Assembly (NCBI RefSeq): GCF_000620665.1
Contig: NZ_KK211162.1
Location: forward strand, 951,764-1,015,763
Reading direction: 5' to 3'
DNA: 64,000 nt
From: Sphingomonas sp. URHD0057
GTDB taxonomy: Bacteria > Pseudomonadota > Alphaproteobacteria > Sphingomonadales > Sphingomonadaceae
The position numbers and the translations under genes are program-made. This document shows positions 56,301-64,000 of the stretch, in pieces. Each line of letters begins with the position of its first letter. Within the stretch, counting starts at the first letter, position 1. The notes beneath the pieces were generated by a model. That model was given only the letters and a program-made list of their open reading frames with translations, was not told the origin of the DNA and ran no database searches.

Positions 56301-56661
56301 CGCTGACCTGCGACGTGCCGGACGTAACGCTGCTTGATTGCAACGTGTCGGCCACCGAACGAGTGCCCGCCAAGACCTGATCGTCGCGCGTCAAAACGTC
56401 GATGTTCTGGGGTGTGTTGAAGTTATTGCGGCGGATGCGCGATCCGGTGACGACGATCGCGCCGCCGCTTGCGGCCGGCGGCGTCTGAGCTACCGCCTGG
56501 CCTGTGGCGTTGGTCGGCCCGCTCGACGGCGGAGTGGCCTCGCCCTCTTGCGTCTTCTCGGGGGTCGTATCGACCGGAGCTGGAGTCTGCGCAAATGCCG
56601 GCGAAGCGGTCAGTGCGACAATGGAGATCGAAGAAAGAAGCAGTGAATTAAAGGCGCGCAT
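53359..56661 (-). CDS. TonB-dependent receptor (1100 aa), left member of the receptor/sulfotransferase locus
   Basis: An outer-membrane active transporter. Signal peptide [25 protein letters not shown], a Pro/Thr-rich linker, then a TonB-box-like [10 protein letters not shown] at residues 67-76. The plug contains [20 protein letters not shown] and [17 protein letters not shown]; the remainder is barrel ending [10 protein letters not shown]. Extracellular-looking regions carry several cysteines ([33 protein letters not shown]). The subfamily resembles the receptor at 58835. It shares its strand with the TPR-sulfotransferase 151 bp upstream. No ligand can be inferred; iron-siderophore specificity is not supported. 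Confidence 0.93.
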   Translation of the reverse strand: MRAFNSLLLSSISIVALTASPAFAQTPAPVDTTPEKTQEGEATPPSSGPTNATGQAVAQTPPAASGGAIVVTGSRIRRNNFNTPQNIDVLTRDDQVLAGTRSVADTLQSSSVTSGTSQVSGSFLGFLSDNGTGANTVGLRGLGSSRTLVLLNGRRLSPAGVGEQLIAADLNTLPTAVVQRIEILREGASSIYGSDAIAGVINVVTDTSINGITLDGFADNPLIGAGQTLRGSITAGKTFARGHIMASFEYKQDQGLDFGDRKDTRCARELAFVNGHEVGQTRPHEPGTLRCYSLGPGPTLGTPAGYGLGSWWRQNLTGPAPGPARVSFADYWTGHPDIFGVPVAVAKNQFDFNDRPDTNYNILDNTFLTPLKTYTGYVNGSYELGALGDAELYGEGLFVRRTSHQYSTDRLDWLGSASGGSALTVQRYGPDFFPGDQYYVHSPIYASQVSPFYPIAWNNAGLIATNPLYAPNFVPQNKQKVDFWRANGGIRGNLGLGDWRYDANVQLSHTKGRDDRQVSTTDAVTNVLNAVVAPSGTPADFITTALPGQYLAGQSFTCASNVTNGAYNGGTCQPLNIFDPNVFLNGAITPQQIAYLYPWLNYTKTTYKQETFALNFDGTLFALPGGDVKSAVGFEYRGDHIDDQPGAERSAGDIYRYGTAARTKGSDNVKEAYAEIDLPFFRDRPFLNLLELDASGRYTDYKSYGTGWTYHLGAQWAPVAAVRFRGNYGTNFRAPNLYEQFVASQIGFQPNSLDPCDLFPQKSAPGQALYDHCLSELTAAFNGNQAKALNYGGQGGGFQVETTGGAGVVKAETARTWGGGVVLTVPKRIADFSLAVDLWNINVKGEVSVLGAQNILLFCLDTDTYGGSYPDNPYCALAGARYTVANAPTPNAVGNLVLLKNPYLNIASQKARGIDFDARYAARFFGGQFSTQLQATRMLKQSIVNFPGGQVNDFNGTLGYPGAGAGPKWSGSLDTRFKTGGFTFRWGVNFIGKMSSQQFATAAYRQDDGTVCPLGAGPGCFLVDYDFKVPNYFEHSVSAQYLWRDIGEFTIGVNNLFDKDPPTISNDNVNPYGRFGNFFANSGYDYRGRSIFVNVTRTFK

Positions 56662-56812
56662 GGCTCGGCCATCCCCTCAGATTGGCTAGAAAACGAAGGG
56701 GCTTACTGACCGACTGAGGCTCTAAAAAAAAACTAAATCTGCCGCCGTTCGCAGATTGCTCGAACCATGTAACATTAATGCCACATGAAGAGGTGTCGGC
56801 TATACGACACTT

Positions 56813-58591
56813 CTACTCCCGCCAATTGCCCAGCGTCTCTCCCAGCGCTCCCTTGAGGTCGCCGAGCCACGGCTCATAGTTGCGCCACTTGCCGAAGCCG
56901 GCGCGATTGATGGGCCGCCGAACCTGTTCGGAGCTCGGCGTGTGCACGGCACGCTCGGTTTCATAAAAACGCAGGCATGCCTCGTCGAACGGAACCCCGA
57001 CATAGTTCAGGAGCCGGCGCACCTCCCCCTCGAGATCGTCGACTAGATCGTCATGGATCAGGCGATGAACGCGGCCGGGCAAAACCTCATCGAAATGACG
57101 CATCGCCGCGACATAGTCGGCATAATATCGCCCCATGCCACTCTGGCTGAAACTATGGTCTGCCGCGGAGCCATAATAGCGGAAGTAGTTTGCGAAGCAG
57201 CAGTCCATGGGATTGCGCCGGACGTCGATGATCCTCGCGTTCGGCAGCATGCAATGGATCAGGCCGATAAACTTCCAGTTCCCGGGATATTTGTCGGTCA
57301 GGAACGGGCGCCGCGTCCGCCGGGATCGCGATGATATCTCGAAATAGCGTTGGCCGAACAACTTGAAATCTTCATTCTCGAGGGCTCTCAGCGTGTCGCC
57401 ATAATTTTGATCCGGATGACTCAACGCCAGCTCGTTCGAGAAGGTGTTGATGATGAAAAGCTCTTCGCTGCCCTCGATCTGCGAATGGCTGGAAAGGATC
57501 TGCTCGACCAGGGTTGAGCCGGCACGATGCATCCCGACGATAAAGATCGGGCCGCTGCGCTGGTCACCCCACCCTTGCCGCTCATCGAAGAATTGCTGCG
57601 TGAAAGTCTCGCGGATGAAGGCGGACCTCCCGATGATGGATTTCGATTTCGGCTTCTCGGTCTTGCCGCGGATTTCACTGCCGAGTTCGATATGCTCGAT
57701 GGCGCGCTCGAACTCGCCCGCCGAATCCAGCGCCTTGGCAAGCGCGAAATGAAGCGGAACCCGTTGCCCGTCGGGCAGATCGTCACGCTCGAGCGCCGCC
57801 TCCATCTGGGCGATATCGCTTTCGAACAAAGCGACATTCTTGAGGTCGGCCAGGGTCCACCACCCTGATCCGTTGCCGGGATCGAGCGCAAGCGCCGTCC
57901 GGATCGCCGCCACCCCCTCGCCCGCCTCGCCGAGCGTTTTCAGCAGATACCCGTATCCGATCCAATATGCCGCGACCTGCGACTGCAGCGAGACGAGCTT
58001 GCGACAGGCCGCGTGAGCCTGGTCGAGGCCGCGCGTCTGCATCATCATTTCGGCCTTGAGCGCCAGACCGCGCTCGTGAGCGGGTTCGATCTCCAGCGCC
58101 CGGTCAAACACTGCCGCCGCCTTGTAAATCAGCTCCGGAATGTCTTCGTGAACCGCAATTCGGCGAAGCGTCGCGGCGAGATCGACAAGCGCATCCGGAT
58201 CATCGACATGAAGGCGAGAGGAATGATCGAGGATTCGGTCGCTATCGGCGCGAAGCCCGCAATAAGCGGCAATCTCGGCCATCATATGCATGGCCGGAGG
58301 ATCGTTGCGGATAATCGCGAGGTGCTTCCGCAGGAGGATTTCCGCTTCCTCCAGCTCGTTCTCGTCAATCAATCGCCGCGCCTCGACGATTTCCGGCGCG
58401 GTCGGCGTCGCTTCCGGCTTGGAGTTGGGGAAATCCCGTTGGTATTGCTGCACGACTTCGCGGAGCCGCTCGGCGGCTGACTCATCGCGCGGCGCGGCCG
58501 CAACTGCCGCGCGGGCCCGCTCAGCAGCTTCCCTCGATTGGCTTTCCGGTCCCACTTCGCGAGCATTACTTTTTGACGAATTCGACAGCAT
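56813..58591 (-). CDS. TPR-repeat sulfotransferase-family protein
   Basis: A 592-aa protein. Residues about 60-300 are TPR-like helical repeats (for example EARRLIDENELEEAEILLRK and AYWIGYGYLLKTLGEAGEGV). The C-terminal sulfotransferase domain has the PAPS 5'-phosphosulfate loop GPIFIVGMHRAGSTLVEQIL near residue 355 and the 3'-phosphate site in IIDVRRNPMDCCFANYFRYY. It resembles TPR-fused sulfotransferases found beside TonB-dependent receptors. No signal peptide is visible, so it probably works in the cytoplasm. Target unknown; protein tyrosine or a glycan are possible. It is divergent from the receptor at 58835. Confidence 0.9.
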   Translation of the reverse strand: MLSNSSKSNAREVGPESQSREAAERARAAVAAAPRDESAAERLREVVQQYQRDFPNSKPEATPTAPEIVEARRLIDENELEEAEILLRKHLAIIRNDPPAMHMMAEIAAYCGLRADSDRILDHSSRLHVDDPDALVDLAATLRRIAVHEDIPELIYKAAAVFDRALEIEPAHERGLALKAEMMMQTRGLDQAHAACRKLVSLQSQVAAYWIGYGYLLKTLGEAGEGVAAIRTALALDPGNGSGWWTLADLKNVALFESDIAQMEAALERDDLPDGQRVPLHFALAKALDSAGEFERAIEHIELGSEIRGKTEKPKSKSIIGRSAFIRETFTQQFFDERQGWGDQRSGPIFIVGMHRAGSTLVEQILSSHSQIEGSEELFIINTFSNELALSHPDQNYGDTLRALENEDFKLFGQRYFEISSRSRRTRRPFLTDKYPGNWKFIGLIHCMLPNARIIDVRRNPMDCCFANYFRYYGSAADHSFSQSGMGRYYADYVAAMRHFDEVLPGRVHRLIHDDLVDDLEGEVRRLLNYVGVPFDEACLRFYETERAVHTPSSEQVRRPINRAGFGKWRNYEPWLGDLKGALGETLGNWRE

Positions 58592-58834
58592 CGCCAGCCG
58601 CTTAAGGGCGAAGCGCCAATGGCGTCAATCTACGTGACAGAAGCGAGAGCCGCGCGCGCCAAAGGATCCGCCGGAAGCGCTCGCCCCGCAACACGACTGA
58701 GTCGGCAAAAACGTCACAGTTCATGCTTGATTCACTTTCGTGCTCTCCCGTCGATTGACAGTTCCCCTTCGGGAGGCAAATCATTGCGATCGAGTACCGG
58801 TCTCTTGCCTGGACCGGTCCAGAGGGGACGAGCA

Positions 58835-61800
58835 ATGGGAACAACAGAGCGTCGGGCTGCACCCGCACGCGCCGGGCTTCTGGTCAGCGTGTCGGCCACC
58901 GCCATCCTCCTTTCTTCACCGGCTTTGGCCCAAACCGCCGATCAGCCGCCCGCTCCGGCGGCGACAACGCCTCCGACCGCCGACCAGCGACAGGCTCAGC
59001 AGAGTCTGCCGGCCAATCCGACGGTCGGTTCGAGCGGCGCGAACACGGCCGCGAGCGAAGACCGCAACCAGATCGTCGTCACCGGCACGCGCATCCGGCA
59101 GCCCGAGTTTACGAGCTCGGACCCGGTCGCCTCGATCGACCCCTCGCTCGCGCGGCGGGAAGGCAAGCTGGATACCGCGGACACGCTGCAATCGTCACCG
59201 ATCGCCGCCGGATCTGCGCAGGTCACCGCGGCGATTTCGTCGAACCTGGTTACGAACGGCGGCCCAGGCGCCCAGACCATCGACCTTCGCGGCCTTGGGC
59301 CCAACCGTACCCTGGTGCTCCTGAACGGCCGCCGCGCCGGCCCCGCCGGAACCCGCGGCGGCGTGTCGTCCTTCGACCTCAACGTGCTTCCGCAATCGAT
59401 CATCAGCCGCATCGACATCCTCAAGACCGGCGCTTCGTCGATTTACGGCTCGGACGCCGTGGCCGGCGTGGTCAACATCATCACCAAGACCGACACGAAC
59501 GGCATCCAGCTCGATGCAAATTCCTCGGTTCCGATCAGCGGCTCGGGGAGTCAGTATCAAATCTCCGCGACATGGGGGAAGAAGTTCGATCGCGGCCACG
59601 TCATGGTCGCCGTCGATTACTACCGACAGAACGAGCTGCAGCGCGGCGACCTTCCCTATCTCGGTTGCCCGGAAGCCTTCGTTTTCACCGACGAGAGCCA
59701 TAACCAGCGCGCCGACCTGATCGACCCAAGGACCGGGAAACCGCACTGCGAGGACCTGCGGTGGGGCCACGTTTGGACCTATGAGAGCACCGGCCAGCTT
59801 TACACCACCACCGGCCGGTACGCCGCTGGTCCGGGGTACACCCTGCTGCAATATCAGTATCCGGGCGAGAATCTTGGTTTGCCACCGATCGACCCATCGC
59901 TAGGATTCTCATCGCCACCGGGTTGGTTCCCGACCGGCTATGACAGCGCATCCCTTGCGGTGCAGAACGCCTTCCACCCGTTCGTTGGCCAGCAGTCGAT
60001 CATTCCGCCAACCACCCGCTACACCGTGTACGCCGACGCATCCTACGAATTCGCCGACGCGATCGAAGGCTATGCCGAGTTCCTCGGCAATCGCAGGAAG
60101 ACGTACCAGAACGGCTGGCGCCAGCTGTGGACCTACGGCTACGGCGAAGACGTTTATCCGGACAACCCGTGGGGCCAGGGTTGGCACGGCCCCAACCTGC
60201 TCAGCCCGCTGACGATCACCAATCACGCCGATGCCGGGCAGAAGGTCGATTACTGGCGCGGTGTCGGCGGGCTTCGCGGCGATCTCGGCGGCCTCTTTAA
60301 GGGCTGGGCGTATGACGCTTACGTCCAATACAGCCATAACAAGGGGCTCTATAAGACCGAGCAGTTCCTTCAGGACGTCTACGACGCCTCCTATTCCCAA
60401 ACCGCGTCGTGCGTCGGGAGGACCCTCCCGTTTTCGGGCAAGCAGTGCATGGATCTACCGTGGACGGATCCATTCTTCCTCGCCGGCCAGATGACCCCCG
60501 AACAGATCGACTATATGTTCGATTGGGAGACCGGCAAAACCATCTACAAGCAGCTGAGCGGCGAAGCGTCCGTCAACGGGCATTTGTTCGACATGCCGAC
60601 CGGCGCAGGCCCCGTCGGACTGGCCTTGGGCGTGACGGTGCGGCGTGACTCGATCGTCGATACACCGGGCGACATCACCTTCTCGCCCAACCCCAATTAC
60701 GATCCAACGATCCCGCTGACCGATCCGCGTTGCACCAAGCATTTCTTTGCCCAGCCCTTATATCCGTGCGATCAGTTCCACAGCAATGCGTGGGGGGTCA
60801 GCTCGGGCGGGATTACCGCGGGCCACAGCATTACGAAGGAAGCGTTCGGGGAAATCGAAATCCCGATCCTGAAGGACGTCCCGTTCTTCCGCAGCCTGAC
60901 ATTGTCCGGCGCGGCGCGCATCACCAACGTCACCGCCGTCCAGCGAGACTCTGGGATAACCGACAAGGACACCGGGAACTGGACCTACAAGATCGGAGGC
61001 AATTGGGCGGTCAACAAATGGCTGCGGTTCCGCGGGACCTATGGGACGTCGTTCCGGGCGCCGGCCTTGTTCGAAGAGTTCAAGGCGAACGAGACAAGCT
61101 TCGTCACTACCTCTCGTATCGACCCTTGCGTACGGGTCACGGCAAACCTCGCGGCCCACAACATCGGCCAGGCGCAGCATGATCGATGCCTCACTGAGCT
61201 AACGGCGCTTGGCGTGCCCAATCCCGGAAATTACGGAGGAGGCACGGTCAGCGCGACCGTCTTCGGCCAAGGCGGCATCGGCAACCTCGATCCGGAAACG
61301 TCCAAGGCGAAGACCGCGAGCGTCATCCTGACTCCGAGCTTCTCCTTCCTGCCCGACACCCGTTTCAGCGTCGCCGTCGATTATTTCGACATCGACGTCA
61401 AAGGCGAAGTCTCGCAGCTCGGCGCATCAACGATCCTGAACCAATGCTATCAGAGTGCGGAGTTCCCGAATTCGTTCTGTGGGCTCTTCACGCGCGCTGG
61501 TACTGGCTCACCCGACCCGGGTCAGATCCTCGCGATCCACGACAGGTACATCAACATTGCGGACCAGAAGACCAAGGGCATCGATGTGACCGGACTGGTC
61601 CAGCACAATATCCCCGGAGCTGGCCAGATAAGCCTGCTGGCAAACATGAGCTGGACGCTCAAGCAGCAATTCTCTCTGTTCCCCGAGCAGCCCGAGGACC
61701 TCCTCGGGGTCATCGACGCGGTCGGCCAGACGCGCACGGGGACGAGGAGATTTGTCGGGGACTTCAGGGTGACCTGGCGAGTGCCGGGCGGCTGGTCGCT

Positions 61801-62185
61801 GTTCTGGGGAAGTGAGGTCTTCAGCGGAGCGAGCAACGAGAAGGAATTCCGGGACAATAACGGCGGCAGCCTGTGCGTCGACAATTTCGCTGCGGACATC
61901 AACGGCGACCCGACGACGATCCCGCTTCGAGGCCACATTTGCGTGGACGTGAAAGTGCCGTCGGCGTGGTATCACAATGCGTCGATCACCAAGGAGTTCG
62001 GCAAGGACTTCGAGTTCACGGTCGGCATGAGGAACGTCTTCGACAAGAAGCCGCCGCGGGTGAGCCTGGTCGGCCCGACGACAGGCGCCGTCGGCCTCCC
62101 CGCTACCATCGGCCCGGTCGTCGCGACGTCGCAATACGACTTCCTTGGAAGGCGGATGTTCGTCAGTGTGAGCAGGAAATTCTAG
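58835..62185 (+). CDS. TonB-dependent receptor (1116 aa), right member of the locus
   Basis: A paralogue of the left receptor. It starts MGTTERRAAPARAGLLVSVS with a signal peptide ending near ALA-Q, then IVVTGTRI at residues 80-87, plug signatures [20 protein letters not shown] and [19 protein letters not shown], and a barrel ending MFVSVSRKF. Cysteines in loops align roughly with the left paralogue (YLGCPEAFVFTDESH, KPHCEDLRW, ASCVGRTLPFSGKQC). ATG 58835 follows AGAGGGGACG. The upstream in-frame stretch to 58619 is likely promoter DNA. A strong terminator lies after the stop, before the sulfotransferase genes. Confidence 0.93.
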   Translation: MGTTERRAAPARAGLLVSVSATAILLSSPALAQTADQPPAPAATTPPTADQRQAQQSLPANPTVGSSGANTAASEDRNQIVVTGTRIRQPEFTSSDPVASIDPSLARREGKLDTADTLQSSPIAAGSAQVTAAISSNLVTNGGPGAQTIDLRGLGPNRTLVLLNGRRAGPAGTRGGVSSFDLNVLPQSIISRIDILKTGASSIYGSDAVAGVVNIITKTDTNGIQLDANSSVPISGSGSQYQISATWGKKFDRGHVMVAVDYYRQNELQRGDLPYLGCPEAFVFTDESHNQRADLIDPRTGKPHCEDLRWGHVWTYESTGQLYTTTGRYAAGPGYTLLQYQYPGENLGLPPIDPSLGFSSPPGWFPTGYDSASLAVQNAFHPFVGQQSIIPPTTRYTVYADASYEFADAIEGYAEFLGNRRKTYQNGWRQLWTYGYGEDVYPDNPWGQGWHGPNLLSPLTITNHADAGQKVDYWRGVGGLRGDLGGLFKGWAYDAYVQYSHNKGLYKTEQFLQDVYDASYSQTASCVGRTLPFSGKQCMDLPWTDPFFLAGQMTPEQIDYMFDWETGKTIYKQLSGEASVNGHLFDMPTGAGPVGLALGVTVRRDSIVDTPGDITFSPNPNYDPTIPLTDPRCTKHFFAQPLYPCDQFHSNAWGVSSGGITAGHSITKEAFGEIEIPILKDVPFFRSLTLSGAARITNVTAVQRDSGITDKDTGNWTYKIGGNWAVNKWLRFRGTYGTSFRAPALFEEFKANETSFVTTSRIDPCVRVTANLAAHNIGQAQHDRCLTELTALGVPNPGNYGGGTVSATVFGQGGIGNLDPETSKAKTASVILTPSFSFLPDTRFSVAVDYFDIDVKGEVSQLGASTILNQCYQSAEFPNSFCGLFTRAGTGSPDPGQILAIHDRYINIADQKTKGIDVTGLVQHNIPGAGQISLLANMSWTLKQQFSLFPEQPEDLLGVIDAVGQTRTGTRRFVGDFRVTWRVPGGWSLFWGSEVFSGASNEKEFRDNNGGSLCVDNFAADINGDPTTIPLRGHICVDVKVPSAWYHNASITKEFGKDFEFTVGMRNVFDKKPPRVSLVGPTTGAVGLPATIGPVVATSQYDFLGRRMFVSVSRKF

Positions 62186-62203
62186 GCCTTACGGCTTGGT
62201 TTT

Positions 62204-62240
62204 ACGGGGGGCGGCCCTATTCTGCCGCCCCCCGTTTCTT
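62204..62240 (+). terminator. terminator or attenuator between the receptor and the sulfotransferase genes
   Basis: A perfect 12-bp stem (62204-62215 and 62224-62235) with an 8-nt loop is followed by TTCTT. It starts 19 bp after the receptor stop and ends 18 bp before the GTG of the next gene. It probably lowers read-through so that the receptor is made in excess over the enzymes. Confidence 0.75.
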
Positions 62241-62257
62241 GTAAGCGAACTCCAACC

Positions 62258-63067
62258 GTGGCCATGCAAGCCGTCATCAGGGTGAAGCCGGATACGCTGG
62301 ACGCCGACACCGTCCGCTTCGCTCCCGAGCCCTTGCGGCAACCCTTGTTCCTCAACAGCATTCCGAAGAGCGGCAGCCACCTTCTTCGAAACATCCTGCG
62401 GATGTTCGTGCCCGTCGAGCAGCAATATCGCGAACAATTCATCCAGTGGCCGAACATCCGGCAACATCTCGACGCCTTCGACTCCGCCCGCAACTACATG
62501 AGCTTCGGGCATCTGTTTTTCACCGACGGCCCGGCGATTGAGCTCGCCGACGTGCGCAAGATCCTGCTTTACCGCGACCCCCACGAATGGGTCTTGTCGC
62601 GTGCGCGATTCTATCTCTCCGATGAGTTCCAGGGCGAGCTTGAGCATCTCAAGGACGGCCGCATCCACGTCGATGATCTCCTGACGCTGATGATCTTTGG
62701 AATTCGCACCGTCGTTCCGTCCCTGAACCACATGTACGAGCTGAATGTCGTCGCCTGGCTCGGGTCGGATGTTTTTGTGGTGCGTTATGAAGACCTTATC
62801 GAGCACGTGCAGGCACTCGAAACGAACCAGGCCGAGTCTTACTTTGCCGCACTGTTCGAGGCGTGCGGCATTTCCCCCGTGCCGGCCAATTGGAAAGAGC
62901 GCGTCCTGGTCGGAGCAGACCGACGCCAAAGCGGAACGGCGCGCGAGAACCTGACCGGCATCCGGACCAAGCTCCCCGACACCCTTCCCGCCAAGCACCA
63001 GCAAATGATCGAATATGCGGCGCCGGGGTTGCGCGCGATCCTCGGCTATGCCGATCGCGCTCGATGA
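62258..63067 (+). CDS. stand-alone sulfotransferase-family protein (269 aa)
   Basis: A 269-aa sulfotransferase-fold protein without TPRs. The 5'-phosphosulfate loop is PLFLNSIPKSGSHLLRNILR, and the 3'-phosphate site likely DVRKILLYRDPHEWVLSRAR. VVRYEDLIEHV is a second family element. The start GTG 62258 or ATG 62264 is only a two-residue difference. Its stop overlaps the start of the next TPR-sulfotransferase as ATGA. It follows the receptor gene by 72 bp including the terminator. Substrate unknown; there is no signal peptide. Confidence 0.85.
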   Translation: MAMQAVIRVKPDTLDADTVRFAPEPLRQPLFLNSIPKSGSHLLRNILRMFVPVEQQYREQFIQWPNIRQHLDAFDSARNYMSFGHLFFTDGPAIELADVRKILLYRDPHEWVLSRARFYLSDEFQGELEHLKDGRIHVDDLLTLMIFGIRTVVPSLNHMYELNVVAWLGSDVFVVRYEDLIEHVQALETNQAESYFAALFEACGISPVPANWKERVLVGADRRQSGTARENLTGIRTKLPDTLPAKHQQMIEYAAPGLRAILGYADRAR

Positions 63068-64000
63068 CCGGCATTTCCGCATACCCTCGCCTGCGCCAGG
63101 CGGAGAAGGCGATCGAAGAGGGCCGTCTGGAAATGGCTTCGGCGATCGTGATCCAGCATTTGCGGGAAAATCGGAACGAACCGCGCGGGGTTGCTCTTCT
63201 CGGCTCGATCGCGTTCAAGATGGGCGCGCTGGTTCAAGCCGAGCAGTTCCTTCGGCAAGCGATCGCGGTTGGCGGCAGCTCACTCGAAGTCCAACGCGAG
63301 CTCGCCTCCGTCATGCACCACCAGGAGCGTTTGCCAGAGGCGTTGAGCGCTCTGAGCGTGCTTCAGGACCAAACTCCCGACGTGGGACTCCGCGGTGCAA
63401 AGGCGCTGATCCTCGATAAGCTCGGACGCAACGCCGAAGCGATCCGCGAACATGAAGACCTGGTGGCGAAGCATCCCGACCACCCCCGGGTCTGGCTCGG
63501 ATATGGGAACAGTCTTCGCTGGGCCGGCCGCAACGAGGAAGCCATTGCGGCTTACCGCCGGGCGACCGCGATCGATCCTGAACACGGCGATGTGTGGTGG
63601 GCGCTCGCCAATATCAAAACGAAGGTCCTCACCGACGAAGACATCGAGATCATGAAAAGCGCGTTGAAGCTTGCGATCGACGAACGAAACGTCATTCCGC
63701 TTCATTTCGCGCTCGGCCGAGCCCTTCACGATCGCAAGGAGTATCAGGGCGCTTTCGAGCATTTCGAAACCGGCAACCGACTGCGCGCAGAAACGATCAA
63801 TTACGTTCCCGAAGACCTGAGCGCCGAGGTGGATGAGATCGGCCGGCTATTCGACCGGGAGTTCTTCGAACGCCGTGAACGGCCGGCGCCGCGCGACGAA
63901 CCGACGCCGGTGTTCCTGATCAGCTTGCCCCGCGCCGGGTCGACATTGCTCGAGCAGATGCTCGACCAGCATCCGGACATCGAAGCCGTCGGTGAGCTCC
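63064..64000 (+). CDS. TPR-repeat sulfotransferase-family protein, partial (runs off the right edge)
   Basis: The first 312 codons are in the window and the gene continues. The protein starts MTGISAYPRLRQAEKAIEEG and has TPR repeats over about residues 15-200 (LEMASAIVIQHLRENRNEPR, VWLGYGNSLRWAGRNEEAIA). A short linker follows, then the sulfotransferase 5'-loop VFLISLPRAGSTLLEQMLDQ near residue 285. It is clearly related to the gene at 56813. The ATGA overlap with the preceding gene indicates coupled translation. The 3'-phosphate site lies beyond the window. Confidence 0.9.
   Translation, partial: MTGISAYPRLRQAEKAIEEGRLEMASAIVIQHLRENRNEPRGVALLGSIAFKMGALVQAEQFLRQAIAVGGSSLEVQRELASVMHHQERLPEALSALSVLQDQTPDVGLRGAKALILDKLGRNAEAIREHEDLVAKHPDHPRVWLGYGNSLRWAGRNEEAIAAYRRATAIDPEHGDVWWALANIKTKVLTDEDIEIMKSALKLAIDERNVIPLHFALGRALHDRKEYQGAFEHFETGNRLRAETINYVPEDLSAEVDEIGRLFDREFFERRERPAPRDEPTPVFLISLPRAGSTLLEQMLDQHPDIEAVGEL

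Noticed and set aside
56766-56814. Inverted repeat near the TPR-sulfotransferase stop (CATGT/ACATG pair and a 10-bp hairpin at 56789-56814) considered as terminator or operator
   Set aside because: The hairpin overlaps the stop codon and has no T-run on the minus strand, and the short CATGT pair could occur by chance. Not strong enough to list.
58602-58868. 88-codon minus-strand frame across the divergent receptor promoter region, considered as a small peptide substrate gene for the sulfotransferases
   Set aside because: No signal peptide or conserved feature, it overlaps the 5' ends of both real genes, and no ribosome binding site supports it.

Overview
The window looks like chromosomal DNA of a sphingomonad-type alphaproteobacterium. 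The bulk is GC-rich. Many proteins are of kinds I associate with sphingomonads: secreted TonB-C-terminal-domain proteins, large TonB-dependent receptors beside TPR-sulfotransferases, a DivL-type pseudo-histidine kinase, and the order divL-tsaE-amgK-murU-addB-addA-trxA. There is no rRNA in the window, so genus cannot be fixed. No CRISPR array, complete insertion sequence or prophage was seen, and no stretch above about 300 bases lacks a gene.

Layout. 1-3.1 kb (minus): carA and the start of carB, with three translationally coupled small genes between them (RraB-like, lipoprotein, DUF695). 3.2-8.2 kb: gatB/yqeY-like gene, small membrane protein, then dnaG-rpoD; a perfect DnaA box and a CtrA-like half-site lie before dnaG. 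8.2-8.8 kb: a duplicated rpoD 3' end brackets a small secreted-protein gene. 8.8-14.6 kb: mostly unrecognised genes, with a visibly A/T-richer part at 9.6-11.5 kb and two small metal-ligand-rich exported proteins near 14 kb. 14.6-18.4 kb: cold-shock protein, a 59-aa protein, a possible structured RNA, a TonB-like protein, panD, and a PspC-domain gene behind a consensus sigma-54 promoter. 18.5-22 kb: a soluble chemoreceptor and three tandem paralogous TonB_C-domain secreted proteins. 22-34.1 kb: NamZ-family muramidase, DOMON-like protein, tyrS, recG, sdhE-mfd, an exported methyltransferase-like lipoprotein, an EAL protein, nadK and tRNA-Asn. 34.1-42.2 kb: two GFA-family proteins, DUF1801, putA, secA, trxA. 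42.2-53.2 kb: addA, a 46-aa membrane protein, addB, murU, amgK, tsaE, divL. 53.3-64 kb: two TonB-dependent receptors interleaved with three sulfotransferase-fold genes, two of them TPR-fused; the last runs off the window.

How genes work together. DNA replication and repair are well represented (dnaG, recG, mfd, addAB). NamZ, AmgK and MurU could form a MurNAc salvage route. DivL would feed the CckA-CtrA cell-cycle pathway. The right end is the most interesting part: a divergent receptor/sulfotransferase locus whose gene order suggests that the sulfotransferases act on something handled by, or forming part of, the receptors. That role is an inference.
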